Origin: an uncultured Acholeplasmataceae bacterium
Lineage (GTDB): Bacteria > Bacillota_I > Bacilli_A > Acholeplasmatales > Acholeplasmataceae
Direction: 5' to 3'
Assembly (NCBI GenBank): GCA_937983315.1
Contig: CALKAH010000065.1
Span: forward strand, 1-15,074
DNA length: 15,074 bases
Below are positions 1 through 7,100 of this stretch, piece after piece (position 1 is the stretch's first letter; every line of letters starts with the position of its first letter). The notes beneath the pieces were generated by a model that did no database searches, had not been told where the DNA came from, and was given only the letters and a program-made list of their open reading frames with translations. The position numbers and the translations under genes were made by a program.

Positions 1-1289
1 CATCTGATTTAAAAACATTAGTACAATCACTCAAAAAACCACGTAAAGTCATGATGATGATCAAAGCTGGTGATCCCGTGGATCAAGTGATTGAACAATT
101 AATACCACTGCTTGAACCAGGCGATATCATCATCGATGGAGGAAACTCTCATTTTCCTGATACAGTCAGACGGACAAAATATGTTGAATCCAAAGGTTTC
201 TTATACATTGGAACTGGTGTTTCAGGTGGTGAAGAAGGTGCACTTTTAGGACCATCCATCATGCCAGGTGGATCACCTGCAGCATGGCCACATGTCAAAC
301 CTATTTTCCAAAGTATTGCTGCAAAAGTCTCTGATGGTTCAGTTTGCTGCGACTGGGTTGGCGAAGATGGTGCTGGACATTTCGTGAAAATGGTTCATAA
401 CGGTATTGAATATGGTGATATTCAACTGATTACTGAAGCTTATCAATTAATGCGAGACATTCTAGGTCTATCTGCAGATGATATGGCTGACGTTTTCAAA
501 GCTTGGAATAAGACAGAACTTGATAGTTATTTGATTGAAATTACGGGAGATATCTTATCATTTAAAGATGAAGATGGACACCCACTCATTGATAAAATCT
601 TAGATACAGCAGGACAAAAAGGAACAGGTAAATGGACAGCTGTTCAATCTTTAGAGGATTCAGTTCCTCTCACATTGATTACAGAAGCCGTCTATGCACG
701 CTTTATTTCAGCAATGAAAGAAGAACGTGTTGTTGCTTCTCATGCGTTTAGATCCAAACCTGTTTCATTTAAAGGCAATAAAAAAGAATTTGTTGAGAAG
801 ATTCGTAAAGCACTCTATGCTGCAAAAATCGTCTCTTATGCGCAAGGATATGCACTGATGCGTGCATCTGCGAAGTCTAACAATTGGAATTTAAACTATG
901 GTGGAATCGCACTCATGTGGCGTGGTGGATGTATCATACGCTCAGTCTTCTTAGGTAAGATCAAGGAAGCCTTTGAGCAAAATCCTGAACTCACGAACTT
1001 GCTATTAGATCCATACTTTAAACAAGCTGTAGAAAACATGACGGATGCATGGCGTGAAGTGATTTCAACCGCTGTACTGAGTGGTATTCCAACTCCTGCA
1101 ATGTCTGCGGCACTCAATTATTTTGATTCGTATCGCACAGAAAAGCTTCCTGCAAATTTACTACAAGCACAACGCGATTACTTTGGTGCGCATACGTATG
1201 AACGTATTGATCAACCAAGAGGTCAGTTTTTCCATACCAATTGGACAGGTCGTGGTGGTAAAACCTCATCGACGACCTATAATGTATAA
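1..1289 (+). CDS. gnd: 6-phosphogluconate dehydrogenase, decarboxylating (5' partial)
   Basis: Oxidatively decarboxylates 6-phosphogluconate to ribulose-5-phosphate in the cytosolic pentose phosphate pathway, normally with NADP+. The reading frame is open from base 3 and enters the window already inside the protein: the first visible residues (SDLKTLVQSLKKP) align with the middle of the N-terminal Rossmann domain. Roughly 55-60 residues, including the GLxVMGxNL nucleotide-binding motif, are therefore missing; the ATG at 51 is internal. Visible hallmarks are IIDGGNS, the GVSGGEEGA substrate loop, the catalytic GHFVKMVHNGIEYGD segment, and ALMWRGGCIIRS in the all-helical domain. The C-terminus ends FFHTNWTGRGG plus a short Ser/Thr tail, like the long eukaryote-type form and unlike the shorter E. 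coli protein. Its stop overlaps the next gene's start region, so it is the upstream member of a sugar-acid operon. Identification is very secure. Confidence 0.97.
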   Translation, partial: SDLKTLVQSLKKPRKVMMMIKAGDPVDQVIEQLIPLLEPGDIIIDGGNSHFPDTVRRTKYVESKGFLYIGTGVSGGEEGALLGPSIMPGGSPAAWPHVKPIFQSIAAKVSDGSVCCDWVGEDGAGHFVKMVHNGIEYGDIQLITEAYQLMRDILGLSADDMADVFKAWNKTELDSYLIEITGDILSFKDEDGHPLIDKILDTAGQKGTGKWTAVQSLEDSVPLTLITEAVYARFISAMKEERVVASHAFRSKPVSFKGNKKEFVEKIRKALYAAKIVSYAQGYALMRASAKSNNWNLNYGGIALMWRGGCIIRSVFLGKIKEAFEQNPELTNLLLDPYFKQAVENMTDAWREVISTAVLSGIPTPAMSAALNYFDSYRTEKLPANLLQAQRDYFGAHTYERIDQPRGQFFHTNWTGRGGKTSSTTYNV

Positions 1290-2145
1290 GACGATGAGCT
1301 ATCCACTAACATTTGATTTACACGATAAAGTCATCGTGATTACTGGTGGTGCAGGCATCTTAGGTACCCAGTTTTCAAAAGCTTGTGCTCAAGCTGGAGG
1401 AAAAGTAGTTATTATAGGTAGAAGTCTTGAAAAAGCTGAAAAATTAGCTTCAGAAATTCGCGCATGTGGTCAACACGCACTTGCAATCTCTGCCGATGTG
1501 CTTTTGAAGGAAAGTATCGAGAAAGCGAAAGAAGAGATTCATCAAGCATTTGGTCCAGTGGATATTTTAATCAATGGTGCAGGTGGAAACGATCCTAAAG
1601 CCACCACATCTGATGAATACTTTAATGAACAAGCCCTTCAAACCGAAGGATCTAAACACTTTTTCAACATGGATCTTGAAGGTTTTAATGGTGTGTTTGG
1701 TCTGAACTTTATCGGATCACTCATTCCATCACAAGTATTTGGATTAGATATGATCAAACGATCTGGATGCAGTATTTTAAACATCTCATCGATGAGTGCA
1801 TTTAACCCACTCACCAAAATCCCTGCATATAGTGCAGCGAAGGCAGCCATCAATAATTTTACGCAGTGGATGGCCGTTCATTTTGCACAAGAAGGTATTC
1901 GTGTGAATGCACTTGCCCCAGGCTTTTTTGCAACTGAACAAAATCGTAACCTTCTTTTTAAACCTGATGGTAGTTTATCTGATCGCGCACACAAAATTAT
2001 TTCCTATACACCCATGCGTCGTTTTGGCGAACCTGAAGAATTAATTGGAACTCTTTTATGGCTCATTGACCCAAAACAGTCACAATTCGTCACGGGTATT
2101 GTTGTTCCTGTTGATGGCGGATTTTCCGCTTACTCAGGCGTTTAA
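1282..2145 (+). CDS. SDR-family oxidoreductase, D-mannonate oxidoreductase (fructuronate reductase) type
   Basis: A 287-residue classical short-chain dehydrogenase. Visible are the NAD(P)-binding TGGAGILG (residues 21-28), the acidic D72 of the adenine pocket, NGAGGN (98-103, in place of the usual NNAG), the catalytic Ser in NISSMSAF (169/170), and Y183-x3-K187 in YSAAK. The NGAGGNDPKATTS stretch and the long insertion after it are typical of the SDR subgroup annotated as D-mannonate oxidoreductase, which interconverts D-fructuronate and D-mannonate; the substrate is inferred. It sits between gnd and a LarA-type epimerase, which supports a sugar-acid substrate. The start is uncertain: ATG 1282 overlaps the gnd stop, and ATG 1294 gives 283 residues; neither has a strong ribosome binding site, so translation is probably coupled to gnd. 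A 67-codon upstream extension in this frame lies inside gnd and is rejected. Confidence 0.85.
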   Translation: MYKTMSYPLTFDLHDKVIVITGGAGILGTQFSKACAQAGGKVVIIGRSLEKAEKLASEIRACGQHALAISADVLLKESIEKAKEEIHQAFGPVDILINGAGGNDPKATTSDEYFNEQALQTEGSKHFFNMDLEGFNGVFGLNFIGSLIPSQVFGLDMIKRSGCSILNISSMSAFNPLTKIPAYSAAKAAINNFTQWMAVHFAQEGIRVNALAPGFFATEQNRNLLFKPDGSLSDRAHKIISYTPMRRFGEPEELIGTLLWLIDPKQSQFVTGIVVPVDGGFSAYSGV

Positions 2146-2157
2146 AGGGTGATTCAA

Positions 2158-3426
2158 ATGACAGAAATTTTTCTAAAATCAACCCATGATGATGGCTTGA
2201 CAGCCTTAGAGATTAAGGACGCAATTAAGCGATCATTAGAGGGTAAAAAAATCAAGAAAGTCTTACTTGTACCTCCTGATTTTACGCGGTTTTATTCGAA
2301 TGCAGGACTGATTACAAACACCTATTATCATCTGTTGAAAGATGTTGCACATGTTGATATCTTACCCGCACTTGGAACGCATGAAGCCATGACGAAAGAT
2401 GAATGCGAAGAAATGTTTGGTGACATTCCTTTCGATCGATTTATCTATCATAATTGGCGGGAAGATGTTGTTTCAATCGGCGTAATTCCAAAAGAGTTTT
2501 TAATTGACATTTCAGAAGGGTTATGGGAGACTCCCATTAACGTTGAAATCAATAAGCATATCATGGATCAAACCTATGATTTTATCATTTCGATTGGACA
2601 GATTGTTCCTCATGAAGTGGTAGGTATCGCCAATCATTCGAAAAACTTATTTGTCGGATGTGGTGGTAAACAGATCATCAATCAATCTCACATGCTTGGC
2701 GCTGTTTATGGCATGGAACGCATGATGGGTAAAGACCATACACCTGTTCGAAAAGTCTTAGATTATGCCATGACCCATTTTTTGAATAAGCGTCCAGTCC
2801 TCTTTGTTCTCACTGTAACAACTGCACCAGGTGGGGTCACAAAAACACATGGACTATTCATCAGTGAATCACGAAAAGGTTTTGAATTAGGCATTGAACT
2901 TGCCCAAGAGAAGAACTTAAATTTCTTAGACCGCCCCATCAAAAAATGTGTTGTCTATTTGGAACCTAAAGAGTTTAAGAGTACATGGTTGGGCAATAAA
3001 GCCATTTATCGTACACGGATGGCGATTGCTGATGGTGGTGAACTCATCGTTTTAGCACCAGGTGTGACCAAGTTTGGTGAGGATAAGAAAAACGATGAAC
3101 TCATACGCAAGTACGGTTATCAAGGGCGACTCAAAGTCTTAGAACTTTTCAAGAATATTCAAGAACTTAAAGATAACATGGGGATTACCGCACACTTGAT
3201 TCATGGGTCATCCGACAACCGTTTTAAAGTGACGTATGCCGTAAAAAAGATCACACAAGAAGAAATCAGATCCGTCCATTTTGAAGCCGCTGATTATGAT
3301 GAAATGATCAAACGCTATCCACCCGATCAGTTAAAAGCTGGATGGAATGTCCTCGGTGATGGCGAAGAAATCTTCTATGTCCCTAACCCTGCGTTGGGAT
3401 TATGGATTGATAAAAATAGATTTTAA
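2158..3426 (+). CDS. LarA-superfamily nickel-pincer racemase/epimerase, probable D-gluconate 2-epimerase type
   Basis: A 422-residue member of the lactate-racemase (LarA, DUF2088) superfamily, which uses a nickel-pincer nucleotide to invert 2-hydroxy acids. The LarA active-site pattern is visible in order: D41-x-T-R44 (PDFTR), H75 in GTHEAMT, H152 in PHE, K162 at the position of the cofactor-attaching lysine, and H178 as nickel ligand. The spacings H152-K162 (10) and K162-H178 (16) equal those between H174, K184 and H200 in Lactobacillus LarA, so the cofactor site looks intact. Lactate as substrate is unlikely from context: neighbours are a mannonate-oxidoreductase-type SDR and 6-phosphogluconate dehydrogenase, pointing to gluconate/mannonate epimerisation, a known activity of this superfamily. 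The start is ATG 2158, preceded at 2143-2150 by AAAGGGTG; the in-frame GTG at 2149 lies inside that site. LarB/C/E cofactor-synthesis genes are not in the window. Confidence 0.87.
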   Translation: MTEIFLKSTHDDGLTALEIKDAIKRSLEGKKIKKVLLVPPDFTRFYSNAGLITNTYYHLLKDVAHVDILPALGTHEAMTKDECEEMFGDIPFDRFIYHNWREDVVSIGVIPKEFLIDISEGLWETPINVEINKHIMDQTYDFIISIGQIVPHEVVGIANHSKNLFVGCGGKQIINQSHMLGAVYGMERMMGKDHTPVRKVLDYAMTHFLNKRPVLFVLTVTTAPGGVTKTHGLFISESRKGFELGIELAQEKNLNFLDRPIKKCVVYLEPKEFKSTWLGNKAIYRTRMAIADGGELIVLAPGVTKFGEDKKNDELIRKYGYQGRLKVLELFKNIQELKDNMGITAHLIHGSSDNRFKVTYAVKKITQEEIRSVHFEAADYDEMIKRYPPDQLKAGWNVLGDGEEIFYVPNPALGLWIDKNRF

Positions 3427-3430
3427 CCTG

Positions 3431-3456
3431 AAGCATCCAACGTTTGGATGCTTTTC
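3431..3456 (+). terminator. Hairpin after the sugar-acid operon
   Basis: A perfect 9-bp stem AAGCATCCA/TGGATGCTT (3431-3439 with 3445-3453) with a 5-base loop, starting 4 bases after the stop of the LarA-type gene. The T tract is short (about four T before a C), so termination may be partial. No convincing promoter lies between it and the next start at 3480, so it may act as an attenuator for the downstream transporter and kinase genes. Confidence 0.65.
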
Positions 3457-3479
3457 AATCAAAAGAAAGAGAATACACC

Positions 3480-4025
3480 ATGAACTCATCTCGTTTATTA
3501 CATCCATTCATCGTATCAAGCTTAATGATTGCATTAGGCATTGTTCTACCTTTTCTGACAGCTAGCAGTCCAGAACTTGGTAGCATCTTTTTGCTGATGC
3601 ACATTCCGGTTTTACTTTCTGGTCTCATTTTAGGTGGAAATTATGGACTGATCATCGGTATGATTACACCACTTCTTCGAAGTGTTTTACTTACAACACC
3701 ACCGTTATATCCGATTGCGATGGTGATGGCTTTTGAACTATCTGCTTATGGTTTTTTTATTGGATGGATTCATCAACGACTATCTGATAAACCTTTACAT
3801 GTTTTTATCTCATTGATTACCTCAATGGTGATTGGGAGAATGTTCTGGGGGTTGGGAGCATCCATCCTCTATCCACTTGCAGGACTCAACTTTGGTTTCA
3901 ATATCTTTTTACTTACAGCTTTTGTGAAAGGATTACCGGGTATGGCGATTCAACTTGTGATCATTCCTACACTTTACTTGTCGCTTAAGCGTACGGGCAT
4001 TTTTGATTCTTTTAAACATTCATGA
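3480..4025 (+). CDS. ECF transporter S component (vitamin-type substrate-binding membrane subunit)
   Basis: A 181-residue, very hydrophobic protein with about five to six membrane segments, the size and style of energy-coupling-factor S subunits (PF12822-like). These bind a micronutrient in the membrane and dock to a shared EcfA/A'/T module, absent here and presumably encoded elsewhere. Characteristic stretches are [19 protein letters not shown] and the following [30 protein letters not shown] motif ([10 protein letters not shown]) and the C-terminal KGLPGMAIQ. The ligand cannot be read from the sequence: pantothenate-like or another vitamin is plausible, but the family assignment is much safer than the substrate. 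ATG 3480 is chosen because homologues begin near it; the preceding purine run AAAGAAAGAGAA is only a modest ribosome binding site. Its TGA overlaps the ATG of the kinase by 4 bases, coupling the two. The TTG at 3444 lies in the terminator stem and is rejected. Confidence 0.8.
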   Translation: MNSSRLLHPFIVSSLMIALGIVLPFLTASSPELGSIFLLMHIPVLLSGLILGGNYGLIIGMITPLLRSVLLTTPPLYPIAMVMAFELSAYGFFIGWIHQRLSDKPLHVFISLITSMVIGRMFWGLGASILYPLAGLNFGFNIFLLTAFVKGLPGMAIQLVIIPTLYLSLKRTGIFDSFKHS

Positions 4026-4672
4026 AAAACAACGTCACCATCATACGACTCAAATGGGTCAAACAAAGAGAAAAGCACAATGATAAGGCCATTTCTTTTA
4101 AGAATCATCTTGAATTAGCGCCTCTTTTTTCCTTGATTGATAGACATCTAGCTTCACATGATAACATGCTGATAGCTATTGATGGTTTCTCAACAGCAGG
4201 AAAAACGACATTTGCATCCTTTTTAGGAGAAACCTTTGATGCCAATGTCTTTCACACAGATGATTTCTTCAAAAAGATAACCACGGATCCCAATGATCCA
4301 CAATCGGTTTATGGTAACAATATCGATTTTGACAAAATGATTGAATCGATCATTAAACCCTATCACAAGCTTGAACCTATCATCTATCGACCATTTGATG
4401 TCAGAATGCATCAACATCTAGAACCTACACTTTATTCTCATCGTATGATCACGATCATCGAAGGTGCATACAGCATGCACCCACGCTTAATAGATGAATA
4501 CGATCTCAAGATCGTCATGACAACATCTCGATTATCATCGTATATTCGTCTTTTCAAGCGTAATGGTTTTAAGAAATTGTTTGATTTTATCTTGACGTGG
4601 ATTCCACGTGAAAGACGTTATTTCAAAGCATTAAATATTAAAGATGATGCAGATGTGATCATCAAACGATAA
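4022..4672 (+). CDS. Uridine-kinase-like P-loop kinase
   Basis: A 216-residue cytosolic kinase of the uridine kinase/phosphoribulokinase/pantothenate kinase P-loop group. Visible are the Walker A motif GFSTAGKT (residues 55-62), FHTDDFF (77-83) where uridine kinases carry their substrate-binding DxFY, YRPFD (122-126), [10 protein letters not shown] (145-154, the strand leading to the second acidic site), a basic lid segment [10 protein letters not shown], and IPRERRYF near the end. Residues 1-45 form an N-terminal extension before the P-loop. Uridine is not proven as substrate: the ATGA overlap with an ECF S-subunit gene suggests that it phosphorylates, and so traps, the nutrient imported by that transporter. 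The transcript ends at a strong terminator directly behind the stop codon. Confidence 0.78.
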   Translation: MKNNVTIIRLKWVKQREKHNDKAISFKNHLELAPLFSLIDRHLASHDNMLIAIDGFSTAGKTTFASFLGETFDANVFHTDDFFKKITTDPNDPQSVYGNNIDFDKMIESIIKPYHKLEPIIYRPFDVRMHQHLEPTLYSHRMITIIEGAYSMHPRLIDEYDLKIVMTTSRLSSYIRLFKRNGFKKLFDFILTWIPRERRYFKALNIKDDADVIIKR

Positions 4673-4698
4673 ACAATCCTCTTTTGGGTTGTTTTTTT
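4671..4698 (+). terminator. Rho-independent terminator after the kinase gene
   Basis: A 9-bp stem AAACAATCC/GGGTTGTTT (one G-U pair) with a 6-base loop, followed by a T run to 4698. It begins at the stop codon of the kinase gene and separates that unit from the antiporter operon. Confidence 0.85.
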
Positions 4699-4710
4699 AT
4701 CAGAAATCCC

Positions 4711-4737
4711 ATGATTTGATATTCAAAATATCATCAT
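4711..4737 (+). promoter_or_regulatory. Palindrome upstream of the antiporter promoter, candidate operator
   Basis: A perfect 7-3-7 inverted repeat, TGATATT-CAA-AATATCA (4717-4733), flanked by a second pair ATGA (4711-4714) and TCAT (4734-4737) with a two-base bulge. It ends about 23 bases before the -10 hexamer, so it abuts or overlaps the -35 zone, a normal place for a regulator site. It has no T tract and lies downstream of a real terminator. The regulator is unknown. Confidence 0.4.
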
Positions 4738-4757
4738 TTTTATTTTTATAAAACTCA

Positions 4758-4766
4758 TGCTATAAT
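4758..4766 (+). promoter_or_regulatory. Extended -10 promoter of the antiporter operon
   Basis: TGCTATAAT: a consensus TATAAT (4761-4766) with the TGn extension one base upstream. No good -35 hexamer is seen at 17 bases (T-rich sequence only), as expected for an extended -10 promoter. The inferred leader before the ATG at 4796 is about 23 bases and contains AAGGAGG at 4784-4790. Confidence 0.75.
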
Positions 4767-4795
4767 GTGTAACGAAGACCTTGAAGGAGGAAGTC

Positions 4796-5290
4796 ATGAA
4801 TTATCTTAAAAAGCGCTATAAATTATTCCTTTTTATGTTGGCTTTTTGGCTACTTTTAAACTTTAATCTACAACTTTACACCATTCTTTTTGGAATAATC
4901 ATCTCTGGAGTAGTCACCGTCTTAGCATTTCCAGTTCTCTTTAATGAACATGGATTTCGTTATCGTGGCATTTATCTCCATCGCATGATTCTCTATTTTT
5001 TTGTTTTATTTTTTGAAATTTTTAAGTCTGCTTATACATACACCATCAACCTCATTTCAAGAAAATATGAACCTGTTTTATTTAAAATCGACTTAGATGT
5101 TACGGATCCCATTCAAGTGGGCATCGTCGCTAATTCGATTACACTGACACCAGGTACTATTTCGGTTGAAATCGAAAATCACTCCATTTATGTCCTGACC
5201 TTAGCAAAACCAGGTACAACACAAGAAGAATTAGAAAAACCCATTCGAGATACCTTTGAAAAATTCTTTAAGATTAAGGAGAAAAAGTGA
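4796..5290 (+). CDS. mrpE: Cation/proton antiporter subunit E (MrpE/MnhE/MbhA-like)
   Basis: A 164-residue membrane subunit of the Mrp-type multisubunit Na+(K+)/H+ antiporter. Two or more N-terminal membrane segments (about 8-50 and 62-88) are followed by a cytosolic domain carrying the MrpE hallmark ANSITLTPGTISVEIE (about residues 109-124). Its length equals that of typical MrpE. The start is ATG 4796, with AAGGAGG at 4784-4790 at ideal spacing; an in-frame TTG at 4781 lies just before that site and is rejected. It is the first gene after the promoter, and its TGA overlaps the mrpF ATG. Confidence 0.93.
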   Translation: MNYLKKRYKLFLFMLAFWLLLNFNLQLYTILFGIIISGVVTVLAFPVLFNEHGFRYRGIYLHRMILYFFVLFFEIFKSAYTYTINLISRKYEPVLFKIDLDVTDPIQVGIVANSITLTPGTISVEIENHSIYVLTLAKPGTTQEELEKPIRDTFEKFFKIKEKK

Positions 5291-5565
5291 TGACTTTATT
5301 ACAAATCTTTCTACTCATCACGATGATGCTACTTGTTGTGGGTATCATCGCATCCTTCATCCGTATGATTTATGGCCCTAAATTATGGGATCGCATTTTG
5401 ATGCTGAACTTAATCTCAGCAAAAGTTGTCTTGATCATTGCTATTTATGCGATTTATATGAATAGCTTGACCTTACTTGATATCGCAATCTCTTATGGCA
5501 TTATTGGCTTTCTTACGATGACGCTTTTATCAAAATTTATCATGACAGGGGGACGTGAAAAATGA
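5290..5565 (+). CDS. mrpF: Cation/proton antiporter subunit F (MrpF/MbhB-like)
   Basis: A 91-residue protein with three membrane segments. The conserved MrpF core is visible: IYGPKLWDRILMLNL corresponds to the family's GP-x2-x-DRV-x2-LDL, and LLDIAISYGIIGFL to the third helix with its conserved Asp. The start is ATG 5290, which overlaps the mrpE stop as TGATG and has AAGGAG at 5276-5281; a GTG at 5287 is in frame but less likely. In Mrp and Mbh complexes this subunit packs with E and G in the ion-translocating part. Confidence 0.92.
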   Translation: MTLLQIFLLITMMLLVVGIIASFIRMIYGPKLWDRILMLNLISAKVVLIIAIYAIYMNSLTLLDIAISYGIIGFLTMTLLSKFIMTGGREK

Positions 5566-5861
5566 GTATCGTCGCCATTATTATTTTGATATTTTCATGG
5601 TTTTTCATCATCTTTGGTATGATTGCTGTATTTGGATTAAAAAACATGTATTCAAGAATTTTATCATCGACAACCATTGATACCGTTGCAAGTTTCCTTG
5701 TTTTATTTGCGCTGATGTTTGTTTCACCCAGTTTTGCATTTATTGTTCGCTTTATCTTACTCATCATTTTCTTATTGATCACCAATCCCATTTCATCGCA
5801 TGTGAACATTCGCTCTGCGTATTTATCAGGTATCCCAATTAACGATAAGGAGGTTAAATGA
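5562..5861 (+). CDS. mrpG: Cation/proton antiporter subunit G (MrpG/MbhC-like)
   Basis: A 99-residue, three-helix membrane protein. FGLKNMYSRILSSTTIDT (about residues 22-39) matches the MrpG signature in which a short amphipathic turn with an R-x-H/L-x-S-T pattern links helices 1 and 2, and ITNPISSHV corresponds to the conserved TNP/TSPVSAH motif at the end of helix 3. It starts in a 4-base ATGA overlap with mrpF and ends in TGA overlapping the next start, so E-F-G are translated as a block. Confidence 0.92.
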   Translation: MSIVAIIILIFSWFFIIFGMIAVFGLKNMYSRILSSTTIDTVASFLVLFALMFVSPSFAFIVRFILLIIFLLITNPISSHVNIRSAYLSGIPINDKEVK

Positions 5862-6424
5862 TGAACTCTCTATTCACGACTGAAAACATCGCATTAGCCC
5901 TCCAAATCTTAATGATTATCGTTGCACTATTCATTGTCTTTCATGAGAAGAATTTTACGATTATTATTTTTATCTCTGTGTTTTCTCTTATTGCAGCAAC
6001 CCTTTACACGATGAATCAAGCACCAGACGTTGCGATTGCTGAAGTTGCAATTGGTGCAGCGATCATTCCTTTGATCTATGTCATTTCAATTTCAAGACAA
6101 CGTGAATTTATTGTGTTAGATAAGAGTCGTCATGGTTATATTGATCCTGATGAAGTCTTAGAAGGTGTTGTGTATGACATTTTGAATGAATTTGTGACAA
6201 CCTATGATCTTAAACTAAACGTATGTTGTGATATTGAAGGGAAAGAAGAAGATCTCACCAATCAACTGAATGTGGATTTAATTATCTCTTATGATCCAGA
6301 ACTCGATCATTACACATTAAAAGGTAAATCGAGTAGTGTGCTGATGTTAAATCTTAGAAAAATGACGAAAGATCACAAACAGATTTCAGTGATCACGTTT
6401 AAGGATGGTGATCCCATTGATTAA
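5858..6424 (+). CDS. MbhD/MrpA C-terminal-type antiporter subunit with a cytosolic extension
   Basis: 188 residues in two parts. Residues 1-80 are three membrane helices with the DUF4040 pattern FSLIAATLYTMNQAPDVAIA, then E62 in AEVAIGAAI. This is the stand-alone form, as in archaeal MbhD, of a segment that Bacillus-type MrpA carries at its C-terminal side. Residues 81-188 form a soluble, mixed alpha/beta-looking domain that I do not recognise; MbhD proteins usually stop near 95 residues. RQRE directly after helix 3 predicts that it faces the cytosol. The stretch VDLIISYDPELDHYTLKG loosely recalls a solute-binding fold, which is only an impression. AAGGAGG at 5847-5853 favours the second ATG (5861) over the first (5858). 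No full-length MrpA with its NuoL-like part is encoded in this operon. Confidence 0.8.
   Translation: MMNSLFTTENIALALQILMIIVALFIVFHEKNFTIIIFISVFSLIAATLYTMNQAPDVAIAEVAIGAAIIPLIYVISISRQREFIVLDKSRHGYIDPDEVLEGVVYDILNEFVTTYDLKLNVCCDIEGKEEDLTNQLNVDLIISYDPELDHYTLKGKSSSVLMLNLRKMTKDHKQISVITFKDGDPID
6401..6413 (+). promoter_or_regulatory. Ribosome binding site that favours a TTG start for mrpB
   Basis: AAGGATGGTGATC is nearly the full complement of the 16S rRNA 3' tail, with one inserted base. The TTG at 6417 is 8 bases beyond the last G of its GG core. The only ATG in frame, 6405, is inside the site and has no other site upstream. Confidence 0.6.
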
Positions 6425-7100
6425 ACGTGCGATTTTACTCATCATGCTGGGTGGCCTACTTTATGCATTCATCCTCGCCATGAATGATCTTGAAGTTGTC
6501 TATAATGATTTCGGGAAAGAGTACTTTCTCATCAATGGATTACAAGAAACAGGAAGTTTAAATCTTGTCACAGGCATTTATTTGGATTATCGCTTATTTG
6601 ATAGTCTGTTTGAAGCTGGTATTTTACTCATTGCTGTATCAGGTGTGATGTGGATTAGTCAACATAAGATCCAAGAAAAGAATGCGAGCTTCATGCTTGA
6701 TAAACAAAAGACACCAGAGTTATTTATTACATTTTCGCGTTTGCTCTATCCATTTATGCTCGTTTTTGGATTTTACGTGATCATCAACGGACATTTATCA
6801 CCTGGAGGAGGATTCCAGGGAGGAGCGATTGTTGCGACTGCGATTTTAATATTATATTATATCGACATCACGAAAACCATCGATGTAAAGCTCATTTTGA
6901 CGATTGAAAAATTCTTGTTTATGGCACTCGTTTTAATTGGAGCATTAAGCTTTGTGACGACAGGGCACCCCTTTACAAACTTTATTTTACAACCCGAATA
7001 TAAAGCGATCTATCTCATGACGTTAAACGTCCTGATCGGTATCAAGGTTGCTTTAGGATTAACAGCAATCTTCACTGCTTTCTTGAAGGAGGGACGCTAA
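6417..7100 (+). CDS. mrpB: Cation/proton antiporter subunit B with N-terminal MbhE-like part (MbhE-MrpB fusion)
   Basis: A 227-residue membrane protein. The first about 85 residues contain two helices and the MbhE-type ETGSLNLVTGIYLDYRLFDS stretch. The second part is classical MrpB, with GHLSPGGGFQGGAIVA and helices before and after it. In archaeal Mbh these are two genes (MbhE and MbhF); in Bacillus-type Mrp the first belongs to the end of MrpA. The start is chosen as TTG 6417: AAGGATGGTGATC at 6401-6413 matches the anti-Shine-Dalgarno sequence with normal spacing, and the resulting MIKRAILLIMLGG is a typical first helix. ATG 6405 (four residues longer) lies within that site. It overlaps the end of the previous gene by 8 bases. 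Confidence 0.88.
   Translation: MIKRAILLIMLGGLLYAFILAMNDLEVVYNDFGKEYFLINGLQETGSLNLVTGIYLDYRLFDSLFEAGILLIAVSGVMWISQHKIQEKNASFMLDKQKTPELFITFSRLLYPFMLVFGFYVIINGHLSPGGGFQGGAIVATAILILYYIDITKTIDVKLILTIEKFLFMALVLIGALSFVTTGHPFTNFILQPEYKAIYLMTLNVLIGIKVALGLTAIFTAFLKEGR

Noticed and set aside
2158..3426. Lactate racemase as such
   Set aside because: The superfamily and cofactor site fit, but the neighbours are sugar-acid enzymes with no lactate dehydrogenase, lactate transporter or larB/C/E genes.
3347..3565. A 72-codon plus-strand reading frame bridging the LarA-type gene end and the S-subunit start
   Set aside because: It runs through the hairpin and out of frame through two recognised genes; its peptide shows nothing familiar.
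4699..4795. Riboswitch or structured leader before the antiporter operon
   Set aside because: The promoter leaves only about 23 bases of leader, which is too short; the palindrome lies upstream of the transcription start.
5540..5809. An 89-codon minus-strand reading frame over mrpF/mrpG
   Set aside because: It is antisense to well-identified antiporter genes that overlap each other in an operon; no promoter or ribosome binding site is seen.
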